Positions 40,600 to 50,691 of a stretch of 64,000 bases of DNA are shown piece after piece. The notes under the pieces are model-generated. The model ran no database searches. It was given only the letters and a program-made list of their open reading frames with translations, and was not told the origin of the DNA. The stretch is from Branchinecta lynchi (lineage: Eukaryota > Arthropoda > Branchiopoda > Anostraca > Branchinectidae), in contig JAKZAP010000013.1 in assembly GCA_023053575.1 (NCBI GenBank), positions 21,817,070 through 21,881,069 of the forward strand, written 5' to 3'. The position numbers and the translations under genes are program-made. Numbering within the stretch: position 1 is the stretch's first letter; the number at the start of each line of letters is the position of its first letter.

Positions 40600-41535
40600 T
40601 GTCGAGTTCATAATGACCCTCAACTGAGCTTCCAAGGTCATCACGAGAAGGTAATCGGCAAGGCGAACAGAGTTGTCTTTCTGTTAAGAAGGTCTTTTCA
40701 GTTCGATGACGAGCAAATGCTCTCTACTCTCTGCGTTGCTCTGTTCAGACCAATCCTCGAGTATGGGTACTCAGAAATTCGACCATTCTACAACAAAGAC
40801 ACTGTGATGGATTCTCCCATCACGTCTTTACATTTTTGTATTTTCGTTCGTGTGCTGTGCGCAAGACCAAAATCCCTCGGGGCATTTGGTGAATAAAAAT
40901 GCAGAGTTAGATTTGAGTAGGATTTCAGTTAGTAATTAGAAGACGCTGCGTTATGTTGTTCCTATAAATAAAGCTGAAATAAAGGCTGATATTGTGTATT
41001 GAACCCCGAACGGATAGTGGAAAGGGTGAAATCGTAGTAACCAACATCGATCCGTTATATTGGCGCCCAACGTGGGGCACTGGAGAGAGTACAGCGAAGA
41101 ATAACTAAGTTCTCACCAAAGCTCCGGCACTTCCCTTACGAGCAACGGCTCCGGAGACTAAAGCTTCCAACCTTGGCATACCGGTTCCACCGTGGTGACC
41201 TAATTGAGGCTTTCAAGTTGTGCCATGGCATGTACGACAAACTGAATGCAGAAGATGTTTTGATCTTCAACCAGAACGATCCTCATGGCCATAGCCTAAA
41301 AATCACTGCTGAGAGATTCCACAAGTTCGTTGGGAAATGGTCTTTCAAGAATCGTGTAGCTGCTCGCTGGAATAGCCTTCCGTAGGGAACTGCCAATTGC
41401 TATTCACTCAACATGTTCAAGAGTCACATGGACAGAATGTTTCAGGAAGAAATGTTTAAACTTAACAGTTTCAAGCGAATTTTGTAGAGGCTGTGTGGCC
41501 TGATTCTTAGCAATATCTTATTATTATTATACGAG
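40600..41535 (+). pseudogene. CR1/L2-like LINE fragment, split by an insertion
   Basis: The left part reads VIGKANRVVFLLRRSFQFDD and LFRPILEYGYSEIRPFYNKD to DTVM (40809). The right part resumes LERVQRRITKFSPKLRHFPY (from 41080) and continues LKLPTLAYRFHRGDLIEAFK, GHSLKITAERF and FKNRVAARWNSLP, with a stop after it. Joined, DTVM-LERVQRR matches the kDi.lLEkVQRR core of CR1/L2 polymerases. A tail TGTAGAGGCTGTGTGGCC with (ATT)n closes the copy. Confidence 0.78.
40810..41079 (+). mobile_element. LTR-end plus primer-binding-site insert in the LINE
   Basis: The 270-bp insert ends with TGGCGCCCAACGTGGGGC (41061-41078), the well-known 18-base primer-binding site for tRNA-Lys of retroviruses and LTR retrotransposons. 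Upstream of it are LTR-like features: AATAAA (40895, 40970 region), CTATAAATAAAGC and a U5-like stretch. LINE sequence continues immediately after the site. No 5-bp duplication consistent with the LINE reading frame is seen, and no gag follows. Confidence 0.65.
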
Positions 41536-41539
41536 CATC

Positions 41540-42235
41540 CTTAAACAAAAGCCATGTCTTGAGCTCGACTGGATGCTACTCATTAAGTTAATTCACCCGA
41601 AAATAGGCTTGGGGTGGATTCCATCCGCAACAAAACCCTCATGGTAATCGCTTGACGCGAAAATGGAATCTTGGATTTAGGAATTCTGGCGTCGTGGGGT
41701 CGGGGAGAAGAAAGTAAAAGACGATGAGGACAGGGATAAAAGACTCGACACTTAACAATAGGAAGAAGTGAATACATTTTACTTTTTGGTGGATCCCGTA
41801 ATGCTAGTGACAGAATACCTATGACTTCGTAATGTATGTCTGTCTGTCCGTTTGGAGGGTTGCCGAAGCTTCTTTTTTTTTAAGTTGATAATCTTTTTCT
41901 TCAAAATTAAAACTGGGTATTTTACTTTAAAATTAGAAACCAACCAGGAATTACTAAGAGAAATGGGGAACCCAAGGAGAAATTTGGAAAATCTGAAATG
42001 TAATATGTTAATAGCAGATATATCGCAAACTCGAAAATTTTCTACGATTGTTGCAGCAAAAAGAACATAAGGTAAAGCAACGGCTTTGAGCAATTACCTG
42101 ATGATGTCTTTCCTGTATCGCCCACGAAAACGCATTGAAGACCAAATGGCTTGCGAATTCTTTCTTGTATGTGACTGACAATTATAGACTGAGAAACCTA
42201 AGTTCACGATGCATATGGGAGCCCTAATTACGTCA
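41540..42235. other. No recognisable feature
   Basis: Intron sequence with A/T-rich runs (41871-41890); no repeat or gene that I can support. Confidence 0.45.
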
Positions 42236-42239
42236 CTAT

Positions 42240-42544
42240 GAGCGTGTTCGACCCTACTTACCATAGTTACTACGCATGACGTCACGAATTCTTGTTTTTT
42301 TCCGTCAAGGCTGGAACGATTGTTCTATTTTCCAGCATGATATCATGCCACGGGCGAATCCGACCAATCACGTTGCAGAGATGCGTAGTTACTAAGCTTA
42401 CCACGCTCCGGAGCATGGTAAGCAAATAGTAACTATTAATTACTATTTCGAGAAGGTTGGAACGGTCAGCGTAGTAACTTTTCGTGAGGATGGAACGGAA
42501 ATAGTAACTAATAGTAACTATTGTTAGAAGGGTGGAACACGCTC
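42240..42544 (+). mobile_element. Family J Harbinger-like MITE, copy 1
   Basis: Inverted ends GAGCGTGTTCGACCCT and AGGGTGGAACACGCTC (one mismatch), with TAT duplicated on both sides (42237-42239 and 42545-42547). The interior carries TAGTTACTACGCATGACGTC and an AGTAACTATTA-type palindromic part. Three-base duplications and GnGCnTGTTC-like ends suit PIF/Harbinger transposition. Confidence 0.82.
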
Positions 42545-42549
42545 TATGT

Positions 42550-42800
42550 GACATGGTGAAAAAATAATCCCATAACCGCAATCAAGACATTCATTTCCTT
42601 CCACTGTACTATTTACAACAAAAAACTGGCATTTACCTGGACTAACGGAAAGACCCTTTGCTGACAGAGAAGTCGCAAGACTGTTCAGAATCTCATCCAA
42701 CGCAGTTTTTGATTTACTCAATAAAACTATGTCGTCGGCATACTTCATGAAATGGCACTGTCTTGGAGTAGAAAGTGAAATATTAGGAAAAAAAAAATTA
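42550..42800 (-). pseudogene. LINE RT fragment with YADD catalytic motif
   Basis: The minus strand reads FMKYADDIVLLSKSKTALDE then LNSLATSLSAKGLSVSPGKC and FFVVNST, the palm/thumb region of a non-LTR reverse transcriptase. The frame is cut by the family J element on one side and a poly-A run on the other. It belongs to a LINE group different from the full LINE of intron 1 (FADD). Confidence 0.75.
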
Positions 42801-42917
42801 ATATCGCTCTGTCACGCCTTGTGATAAGGAGGCAATGGATGACTTTCAGGGACAAGTGCGCTTGGAAGCGCTCAAGGGGAATACGGCTAATTACAGACGT
42901 GAGGTGCGTTTTATTAT

Positions 42918-43061
42918 GTAGTTTCGTTGTAGTTTCACTATAGTTTGACGTACTTTTGTTTCAGTTATGGAAGTACAGCATGTATAATGGACAAATAAAA
43001 CGGTACACATACTGTACTTTCATAACTGAAACAAAAGTACGTCAAACTACACCGAAACTAC
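42918..43061. repeat. Long hairpin, ~50-bp stem and ~33-base loop
   Basis: GTTTGACGTACTTTTGTTTC (42942-42961) with TTATGGAAGTACAG faces CTGTACTTTCATAACTGAAA (43012-43031) and CAAAAGTACGTCAAACTAC. The left arm carries a ~16-base insertion (about 42926-42941) not present in the right arm. The loop contains ACAAATAAAACGG. Confidence 0.85.
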
Positions 43062-43438
43062 GTAAACATGGTAAGGAATAGAGGGCAAGCATTCGAACTT
43101 GCTATAAGTGACCAGGAGATGCAATGTTGACATGCGGCAATTACGTCTGAAACCTTAAATTATTATAAATTACTGAAGCGAACATTTAGTATTGGATTTT
43201 ATTTTAATTTAGGTTTACAAGCACAGACTCTGAAGCTTTTGTACCATCTCCGAACAAATTTATTACCACTTCGGTTTAGAAAAAAGGTATTTTAGAGGAC
43301 CAGAAACAGGGATGGTTTAATCAGGGATAACTAGAGATATTATCTGAGCGGACTGGAGAGGACAGTGTTGTCCACCTCCCAGGGCAGTGCCAGGTCGAGT
43401 CCCCTTTACTGGACCAGTTTGGTCACCGGGTGCTCTTC

Positions 43439-43512
43439 CCTGGTATAATAATAATAACTGTATATGAAAAAGCCCGAGGGCCATATACAGATACAGGTCA
43501 TTAATACACAAA
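43439..43512 (-). mobile_element. LINE 3' tail
   Basis: On the minus strand TATATGGCCCTCGGGCTTTT is followed by CATATACAG and (ATT)n. The GGCCCTCGGGC stem and T5 are shared with 50845. Confidence 0.55.
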
Positions 43513-43519
43513 AACGTCA

Positions 43520-44085
43520 ATCACCATACAAGCCTTAGCCTTATTGTAATAATAATAGTATTCAAATTTCTTAGCAACTTATTAAAGATGTAAGTGGTGA
43601 ACTTGTAAAAATTTATTTAATCGACAAAAATGGTATGTAAAAATTTATTGAAATCGACTAATTTAAATAGGAAGGAGGTAGATGATTTTCTGTGTTTTAG
43701 TATTATTAGGTTTGCGATGTGCTATTATTTATATGTCGTGCTTGTAAAAAAAACTGTGCATGGCCCGCCCTTGGCTGATTGAACACTATTCTATCCTTTT
43801 ACTAGTCAGCTTTGATCGGTGAAATGGCATTGCTGGCGGGTTGTGTTGATAAAGCAAGATTCACTGCATGGATTCGATTTTTCGTAGCTAGTTCTAGCTC
43901 CGGCATTGCTTTTAGGATATGAATCAGGGAATCAAGGGAATGATACAGAAAGTTTCAGTACCCTGACGTTCTTCTGTCTTAAAAACGGCTAGATACTCTC
44001 ACAGAGAATTTCATTTGCTAAAAAAAACGTTTGCCTTTTAGATCCCCCCCAAAAAAAATTATCCCAAATATTTTTGCTCTTTTAA
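43520..44085. other. No recognisable feature
   Basis: AT-rich intron sequence up to the left end of the next family A element; nothing supportable. Confidence 0.45.
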
Positions 44086-44090
44086 TTTTT

Positions 44091-46760
44091 ATGGCACTTG
44101 AGCTTACTCAAGTGCCATATAGCGATTGTAATTTCTGTCCGTCAGTCGGTCTGTTGGTCTGTCGGTCTGTCGGTCCCGGTTTTGCTAGTTCGGGCACTTC
44201 CAGATAAGCTAGGACGATGAAACTTGGCAGGCATATCAGGAACTGGACCAGATTAAATTAGAAATTGTCGCTTCCTCGATCCGACCATCTGGAGGGGAGT
44301 GGAGGAGGGGGAATCCGGAAAAAATAGGAAAAATGAGATATTTTTAGCTTACGAACGGGTGATCGGATCTTAATGAAACTTGATATATGGAAGGACTTCG
44401 TGTCTCAGACCCTCCATTTTAAATCCAGACCGGATCCGATGACACTGGGGGAGTTGGAGGGGGAAACTAGAAATCTTGGAAAAAACTTAGAGTGGAGGGA
44501 TCCGGATGAAACTTGGTGGAAAGTACAAGCAAAAGTCCTAGATACGTAACTGATACAACCGGAGCGGATCCGCTCACTTTGGGGGAGTTGGGGGGGGGGG
44601 GGGGGGGGGGGAGAAGTCCGAATTTGTAGTGATCCCGCGAGTTCCGTGCTTCCTGATGTGCTGGGACGATGGAAATTGACAGGGATGTCTGGGACCCGAC
44701 CAGATTAAATAGGAAATCGTCAATTCCCCGATTTGACCATCTGGAGGGGGAGTGGAGGGAGGGTGAAGCCATAATTTGAGGTATTTTTAGCTTGCGAACG
44801 GGTGATCGGATCTTGATGAAAATTGATCTTTGGGATGACCTCGTGTCTCAGACATCTCACTTTAAATCCGGGCAGGATCCGATGACACTGGGGGGAGTTG
44901 GAGGAGGGAACCGGAAATTTTGAGAAACGCTTAAAGTGGAGGGATCGGGATGAAACTTGGTGGGAAAAACAAGCACAGGTCCTAGACACGTCATTGACAT
45001 AACCGGACCGGATCAGGGCACTGAGACCGAAACAAGACCGTTTAGGAAACTAAACTACTTTTATTATTGAAGATTAGGTATTTGATAATGCACAGAATCT
45101 ACAGAAAGAAGTTAAATGCTATGTGCAAAACAGGCAACTTACATTAGATGTACAGACACAAGTAACTACACAGAAATAACACCAGCCAGCAGCTCCAGAT
45201 AAGCAAGACGCAACTGAAGTCTGCGGCCCTGTACTGGAGTTTATATATTGCTCCAGTACAGTGATCCTTGGAACACACCTGGATATAACAGGAAGCAGGC
45301 GGCTTTCCAGACCGGTGGAGCGAGTCAGTGAACGAACTCTGAGGCACACCTGGATCCGGCATTAGTAGAGGCGAATGTACTTTGTATTGCTACAGGGAGT
45401 TGGGGTGGGGGTCCGGATTTCTAGCGATCCCGCGAGTTCGGCATACTTCCTGAATCCTGATGTCCTAGGGCGATGAAACTTGGCAGGTATGTCAGGGATC
45501 TGAACAGATTGACTTGAGAACAGCCGTATCCCCGACCCGACCATCGTGGGGGGAGTGGGTGGATGGGGAGTCCGGAATCTAGTGGCGTGCATAACTTTTG
45601 AACGGGTGATCGGATTTGAATGAAACTTGTCTGGTGAGCTATCGCCTCGGACGTTCAGTGTCACGTCCGGGTCGGGTCCGATACCTGTGGGGATGGGGGG
45701 GGGGTGGAAAACTCAAGAAACTCTAAAAGCAGAGGGATTGGGACGAAACTTAATGGATGGAACAAGCATTAGGCCTAGATGAAATTGACGGAGCCAGATG
45801 GTTTCGGGTCTTTTGGGGGGAGTTGGAGGGGGTTTCCTGGAATTCCGGTAGTCGTGAGTTAGAATAGTTCCAGATGTAAAACGACAAGGAAACTTTGCAT
45901 GCATATTAGCGACCCGAATTATCTTGACTTAAGAACCTGACACAACATACCCCCGGAAACTTCCGTTCCTAGATCCGAGCATTTTTTGGGGAGCAAGAGA
46001 AGAGAAATATGGAAATTGACTTCTATAAATTGCGAACGAGTGGTCTGATTCGAGTGAAACTTCATGGGTGATACGAATCGATGGCCTCGACATGTAAAAC
46101 ATGCGTTCGAACCATATGCGACCACGATTAGGGGAATTGGGGGTGGGGGGACTTTTGACATGCACAAAAACCAAACAGATGGACCGAATGAGATGCAATT
46201 CGACAGTTTCGAGTTTATGCGGCCTAGATTTGTTATTTGGCGTCCGGGTCGGATTCGGCCAAGGTAGGGGGGGGGGACTGGAAACTTGCAGATAGGCTAT
46301 GCACCAATTTCAGTCAAACTTGATGGACAGGAACAGGGAATTAAGAGATTGGGCCCGAACCGGCTCCGACAACGTTGGTGGGAGGGGGGGGGGGGTACCG
46401 GAACTTTCCAAAAATGCTCAGATTCGAGTGAAACTTGATAGATGGTATAAACGAAGATGCTTTAGGTGGTCGATTTTTTTTATTCCGAACCAGATTCGGC
46501 CACGGTAGGTGGAGATAGAGTGAGTACCGGAAATCGTGTAGCACGTCTTGGGATCAAACAAATGGATTTATTGGGATGAAAGTTTGAACAGTCATGTGCA
46601 TTTGCTACAGACAATCGAGACGATGCCGAAACTGCTCAGAAACGAGTGAAACTAAATATCCTATTTCTATTTCCGAACCGCATTTTTGGATGGCGGGTGT
46701 ATTTTGTGACGTTCTCATCTACTTTCTTGTACAGCCTACTCGTACAAGTGCCATATGAGC
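44091..46760 (+). mobile_element. Family A element, full length, with solo LTR inside
   Basis: The left-end hairpin is ATGGCACTTGAGC / CTCAAGTGCCAT (44091-44120); the right end is ACAAGTGCCATATGAGC (about 46744-46760). Between lie many core blocks (GAAACTTGGCAGG, GGGGGAGTGGAGG, AACGGGTGATCGGAT). G runs at 44590-44611 and 46385-46395 are very long. No transposase. The LTR-like insert at 45022-45394 splits one G-rich block. Confidence 0.72.
45022..45394 (-). mobile_element. Probable solo LTR
   Basis: Read on the minus strand the 373 bp start TGTAGCAATACAAAG and end CGGTCTCA (TG..CA). They carry a TATA-like ATATATAAACTCC and, downstream, AATAATAAAAG as a polyadenylation-type signal: the order of U3, R and U5. 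Family A sequence resumes on both sides. A clear 5-bp duplication is not visible, and no primer site or tract adjoins it. Confidence 0.5.
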
Positions 46761-46840
46761 TCGTAGCTCTTGTTATTTATGTCAACTGTGGGATATACTT
46801 GATTTCATCCGCTCCTGTTAAAATCATTTTTACTTGTTAG

Positions 46841-46979
46841 ATCCCTCTACGAGCAACATCTACTGGGTGGATGGCGATGATCGACAGGTTGTACTGGCAA
46901 ACCCTACAACGAAGTTCAGGAAAGTCTTAATCACTGGTCTTCTAAATCCGAGCGGCATAGCAATATCTTTGGAACACAG
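46841..46979 (+). CDS. LRP1: LRP1-like exon 10: propeller 2 blade
   Basis: Acceptor tacttgttag ends at 46840, donor gttagt starts at 46980; 139 bases, phase 1-2. The peptide DPSTSNIYWVDGDDRQVVLA is a YWTD blade (NIYWVD), followed by RKVLITGLLNPSGIAISLEH. It matches exon 5 in phase and in the position of its 3' intron, directly before the next LLFVAD strand. Confidence 0.9.
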
Positions 46980-47131
46980 GTTAGTGAAGGCAGTGACACA
47001 TATATGGTTCGAAGCCTAGCTGACCAGCTGAAACCAAAACAGTCAATCATTTATTTATGACGTGTTATCCACTGGATAGCGTAGGCTGCCGGCACTATTA
47101 CCATGCACATATATACAAATTGTTTGTCAAG

Positions 47132-47619
47132 TGTCAGGGTGGCCGTGTTCTACTCGCAGATGTATACAGATATAAGCAAAAATAAATGCAAACCCCAAGC
47201 CATATACTCGGATAAGTTAAAGTTTAACATTTTAGCTCCGGTTAGGAATTTAAAGTTTAGACAAACAGAAAATCAATGAGAAAAATAAACGACTTACGTT
47301 TTCTTCGACCATACCGTTCTGCTGGTACTGTATCACTATAAAAGTGACCACTTGTGACACCATTATCAAGTTGGGAGTGGTAAGGCAAGACTTAGAGTGG
47401 TAAGGCTGTCTATGCAGGAACTGACGGTGGTATGAAAGAAGAAATATTTGTATTGCACTAGTATTTATAATAGATGTATAGCATACGCGTATCTGATCTA
47501 GTCTGAAGATGCAGGGCTCCGGCGGTGATATATATGTTAGTGTCAAGGCGATTTTCTCTGGCCTACGTGACGTGAGAGCGTTGTTCTACTTCTGCGAGTA
47601 GAACACGGCCACCCTGACA
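47132..47619 (+). mobile_element. TIR element with 29-bp perfect inverted ends
   Basis: The left end TGTCAGGGTGGCCGTG... (47132-47160) is exactly inverted at 47591-47619. The 488-bp interior has no transposase. The length and perfection of the ends indicate recent movement. Superfamily not assigned: the flanks show no convincing duplication. Confidence 0.85.
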
Positions 47620-47928
47620 TATTGGTTGAAATGGACAATGCTAAGGTTGTCAAGTTTTCATGATATCGTCTATATGGGTTACTTGTTTATGTTTTAGACT
47701 GTCGCTAGACTGCCGAATAAAATAAGGTACAAACGACTGAGATTCTGAGATATCTGCAAGATAAAAACGAGATTTTAATCTCTGATCGATTGTGATGACA
47801 CCAGAGCAAAATAACACTATGGAGTAGCGCCAGACTGGATAAAAATTGACACACAATCGAATAGAATGGAGACTAGCACCACAAGCGATATAGAACGTTC
47901 CTACTGAAACTTAATCAGTCTTTACCAG

Positions 47929-48025
47929 TATATTTGACAGTGCAAAACGGATGCGTCAGCCGAATTTTATTTTAGCTCTATTTCGGCACTTCTTGGCAGT
48001 GGTCCTCTTTAGGCTCAAAGCCGCT
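47929..48025 (+). mobile_element. Family C, one arm
   Basis: TTTGACAGTGCAAAACGGAT, then TTTCGGCACTTCTTGGCAGT; it ends without the partner arm. Confidence 0.55.
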
Positions 48026-48253
48026 CACGTTGAAAAAACGACCTGCGGGTAAACTTTCACCAGCGCTGGCTCCGATAACTTCATATCCTGAACATAGAAA
48101 AAGTGATACAGCCTCCATTGTTTCCTTGGTGTGTGCTCATCTTTGTTTTACTAAAAATGTCTGGTACCCTAAACTTTGTCTCGCTTTAGATGTCGCAAGC
48201 GTAGTGGATGGTGCCTAGGAGTCTGGCCTGTTTGCAAAGCATGGGAGGCTTAA

Positions 48254-48703
48254 AGCAGAACTCTTACTAGAAATGATGTTTTCCCTATGAAATGGATCAG
48301 AAAAAACGTTTTCGAAAATACGATTACTTTCCACCTGAAACTGGCGATTCTCTTGTTAGCGCATGTCGACTATATCCAGCCCTCTTGCTCTCCGACGCGG
48401 CGGCTGGGCGCAAAACATTTGAAAACTGAACGTGCCTTGGTTAAAAAGTGGGAAAGCTAAGCAAACAAAAGAGCTAATAAACGAAGATTATCACATCCTT
48501 GTGTGTGAGAGAGTTATCATCGAACGTTGAAGATGCCCGCAAAATTTTCGTTTGGTAACGGGAAAACTTGGCAAGGCTGAGAAAGCGCTAAAAATTCGTA
48601 GTTACGAAAAGAAACAATGGAGAAGGGTGGGAATTTTAGAAGCTTATAGTTCCATATGGGAGCTAAGTATATTGTAAAAAGCAGAATAAGCAGGAGGGGT
48701 CCT
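48254..48703 (+). mobile_element. Family H TTAA-flanked element, copy 1
   Basis: Starts AGCAGAACTCTTACTAG and ends GGAGGGGTCCT, with TTAA outside both ends (48250-48253 and 48704-48707). The interior (CTCTCCGACGCGGCGGCTGG, GGGAGCTAAGTATATTGTAA) recurs at 59899-60346. The right end GGGGTCCT is shared with family G. Confidence 0.8.
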
Positions 48704-48759
48704 TTAAGTATTGACGCTACTCCGTAGTGTTTTTTGCTCTGGATGATACAGATGTCGCT

Positions 48760-49030
48760 CCGCTATACTCTATCTGACTAAGTCCAAAACACGCGAGTGA
48801 TCCTCAGGAAGAAGGAGTAAGCGTGTCAGTACGACTCAAACTCAACGACTCAAATCCTGTGTCAATCAATCACCGCGATCTTTGGGTGCAGCTGTGACAC
48901 CACTTCTGCCTTTCTTTCGCTAGCTACCCGGAGAGGCCGGAGATTCTGCATCGGCAAGGAGAGATAGATATCAAGAGTATTCTGGGTGATCGTCATCGAC
49001 CTTTGTATTCTTTTCTGCGTTGATCATGAC
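48760..49030 (+). repeat. Family N repeat, copy 1
   Basis: Shares CTATACTCTAT, TGACTAAGTCCAAAACAC, ACTCAAATCCTGT, AGCTGTG and ATCGGCA in order with 57848-58085. It lies between a family H and a family D copy. Confidence 0.6.
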
Positions 49031-49049
49031 TTGTACTTTGCTCTGAGTT

Positions 49050-49337
49050 CCCGATGAAAAATTCATCTCAAAATAGTACTAGGAATTAGTACGAAAAAGT
49101 AGCATGCAATACTAACGATGCTACTACATGCTTCTACTTCAAGGCTACCGTGTTACTGCATAGTATCCAGAGTGGATACTACTATGGCAAGACAGGATGC
49201 TACTGGATACTACTACATAAGATTGGACCAGTCTGAGGCACATTAAATGATAGTGTTCTTTGCTATTACATAGTATTACATGCAACGTTTTCGTACTACT
49301 ACCATACTACTACGTAGGCTACAAATTTTTCATCGGG
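49050..49337 (+). mobile_element. Family D MITE, complete copy 2
   Basis: Ends CCCGATGAAAAATTC and AAATTTTTCATCGGG. The interior is as in copy 1, with a shorter left half. Confidence 0.82.
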
Positions 49338-49339
49338 TT

Positions 49340-49580
49340 GCCATAAGTCCCGTCCATGCTCGGGGGACGTTTTGGGGCCACTCCTTTTGACAGGGCTAAC
49401 CAGGGCTCGGTACGTTGTTCTATCGTGTGCAGTTTGAGTCAACTCTATGATGCGATTTCGGTCAAAGTTTTTGTTCCACCTCTTGCATGGTCTTCCTCGT
49501 GATCGGGATCCATCTATGGTGCCTTCGAGTGAGTTTTTGGTAGACGGTCGGGGTCCATTCTTTTGACATGCCCAAGCCAT
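49340..49580 (-). pseudogene. RTE/L1-like LINE, C-terminal fragment
   Basis: The minus strand reads KNSLEGTIDGSRSRGRPCKR then W and ELTQTAHDRTTYRALV, the GkRsRGRPrkRW...D......qdR..WR.lV signature of RTE-type polymerase C-termini. It lies directly next to a family D element. Short dead copy. Confidence 0.72.
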
Positions 49581-49934
49581 CGCAGTTGCTGTCGTTTACT
49601 TTAGCGTATCACGGTCTATGTTCTCTGATACCGCCTTCAGGGATTTGAAATCCCTTTCCGCTGGTAGATTTGTAATATGAAACTTTCTTTAGTTCACTTC
49701 TGTGTTAAATCGTGTAAGTCTTCTACGCTTTAAACTGTTGTCCGAAACCGAGTATCTAATGTACGTTTAGCGTGTACCCGAGCGGTTGGTACATATTAAA
49801 CTATACCGGTACTCTGATCTTAATCCTCGAAGGGTTGGTTCGTAACATTGGAGGGCGAAGTTCATTCACTAAACAGTGTTTAGATAACACACTTACGTTT
49901 AATATTGATGTTCTGAATACATCGAATACATCTG

Positions 49935-49992
49935 TGAATTCAATCAATCAATCAAGTTTAATCCGAATAGCTAAAAGCTAGAAAAGGAATAA
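49935..49992 (-). mobile_element. LINE 3' tail
   Basis: On the minus strand, CTTTTAGCTATTCGGATTAA followed by a (GATT)n-type end, as at 22888-23032. Confidence 0.5.
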
Positions 49993-50002
49993 ACAAAAAT
50001 GA

Positions 50003-50160
50003 CACTTTTGAAACAAATCGACTGATTTTCAGAAAAACCGATGATTTTGACGAAAAATCGACCAATTTTCAGCAAAACCGACTATTTTCATGAAAAAAAA
50101 TCAACTATTTTGACGAAAAATCAGTTTTGACGAATTCAACTTTCCGTAATTACCGACTTG
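50003..50160 (+). mobile_element. Family K fragment
   Basis: Repeats of the AAAACCGACTATTTTCATGA / CGAAAAATCGACCAATTTTC type without the element ends. Confidence 0.5.
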
Positions 50161-50269
50161 AGACTGACCCTAGACTGGCCCTCTTAATACATTTACATGG
50201 GTCCTTATATACCTGCTTTTTCTCTTTGTTCTAAGCGCTGCCCAAAACAGGGCAAACAGGCACTGCGTC

Positions 50270-50502
50270 TGAGGCAAATGCGAATATTAGAGAAAAGGGA
50301 CTTTGAGACTATGAGGCAGAGGCAGAGGTATGAGGCAGATCCGAATATTAGAGAAAAGAGACTTTGAGACTATGAGGCAGAGGTATGAGGCAGATCCGAA
50401 TATTAGATAAAAGGGACTTTGAGACTATGAGGCAGAGGCAGAGGTATGAGGCAGATCCGAATATTAGAGAAAAGGGACTTTGAGACTACGAGGCAATGCG
50501 AC
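50270..50502 (+). repeat. 55-61-bp minisatellite, ~4 units
   Basis: Units share CCGAATATTAGAGAAAAGG, GACTTTGAGACTATGAGGCA and GAGGTATGAGGCAGAT; some contain an extra GGCAGA. One frame per unit gives DFETMRQRYEADPNIREK, a highly charged peptide. Lengths of 55 or 61 (not multiples of three) mean that adjacent units do not stay in frame. Confidence 0.8.
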
Positions 50503-50691
50503 TGCTCGAGCAGAAGGGGATTTGCACCAAAAGTATGCTGTGCTAGAGCTGTTATAAACATCTGGAATTAAATACTTCGTGTCATTAGATCTGATCTCCG
50601 GATGATTTTTCGAACCACCTGAGTTTCACTGTTGATTTGAGGAAAATTTTCACTTCGAGATTTTCAGATTCTAGTCTATATACCATATTTA

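Larger units (their letters stand above)
40273..46840 (+). other. Intron 9
   Basis: Holds a CR1/L2-like LINE fragment interrupted by an LTR-PBS insert, a Harbinger-like MITE, an RT fragment with YADD, a long hairpin, a LINE tail and a 2.7-kb family A element containing a probable solo LTR. From 41540 to 42235 and 43520 to 44085 nothing is recognisable. Confidence 0.7.

Noticed and set aside
40801..41085. CACTG as a 5-bp target duplication around the LTR-PBS insert
   Set aside because: Removing one copy of CACTG with the insert would put the LINE out of frame, whereas joining ATG to CTG restores the conserved LERVQRR context.
45119..45362. Cys-rich open frames on the minus strand
   Set aside because: They lie within the probable solo LTR and contain no known motif; LTRs are not expected to encode protein here.
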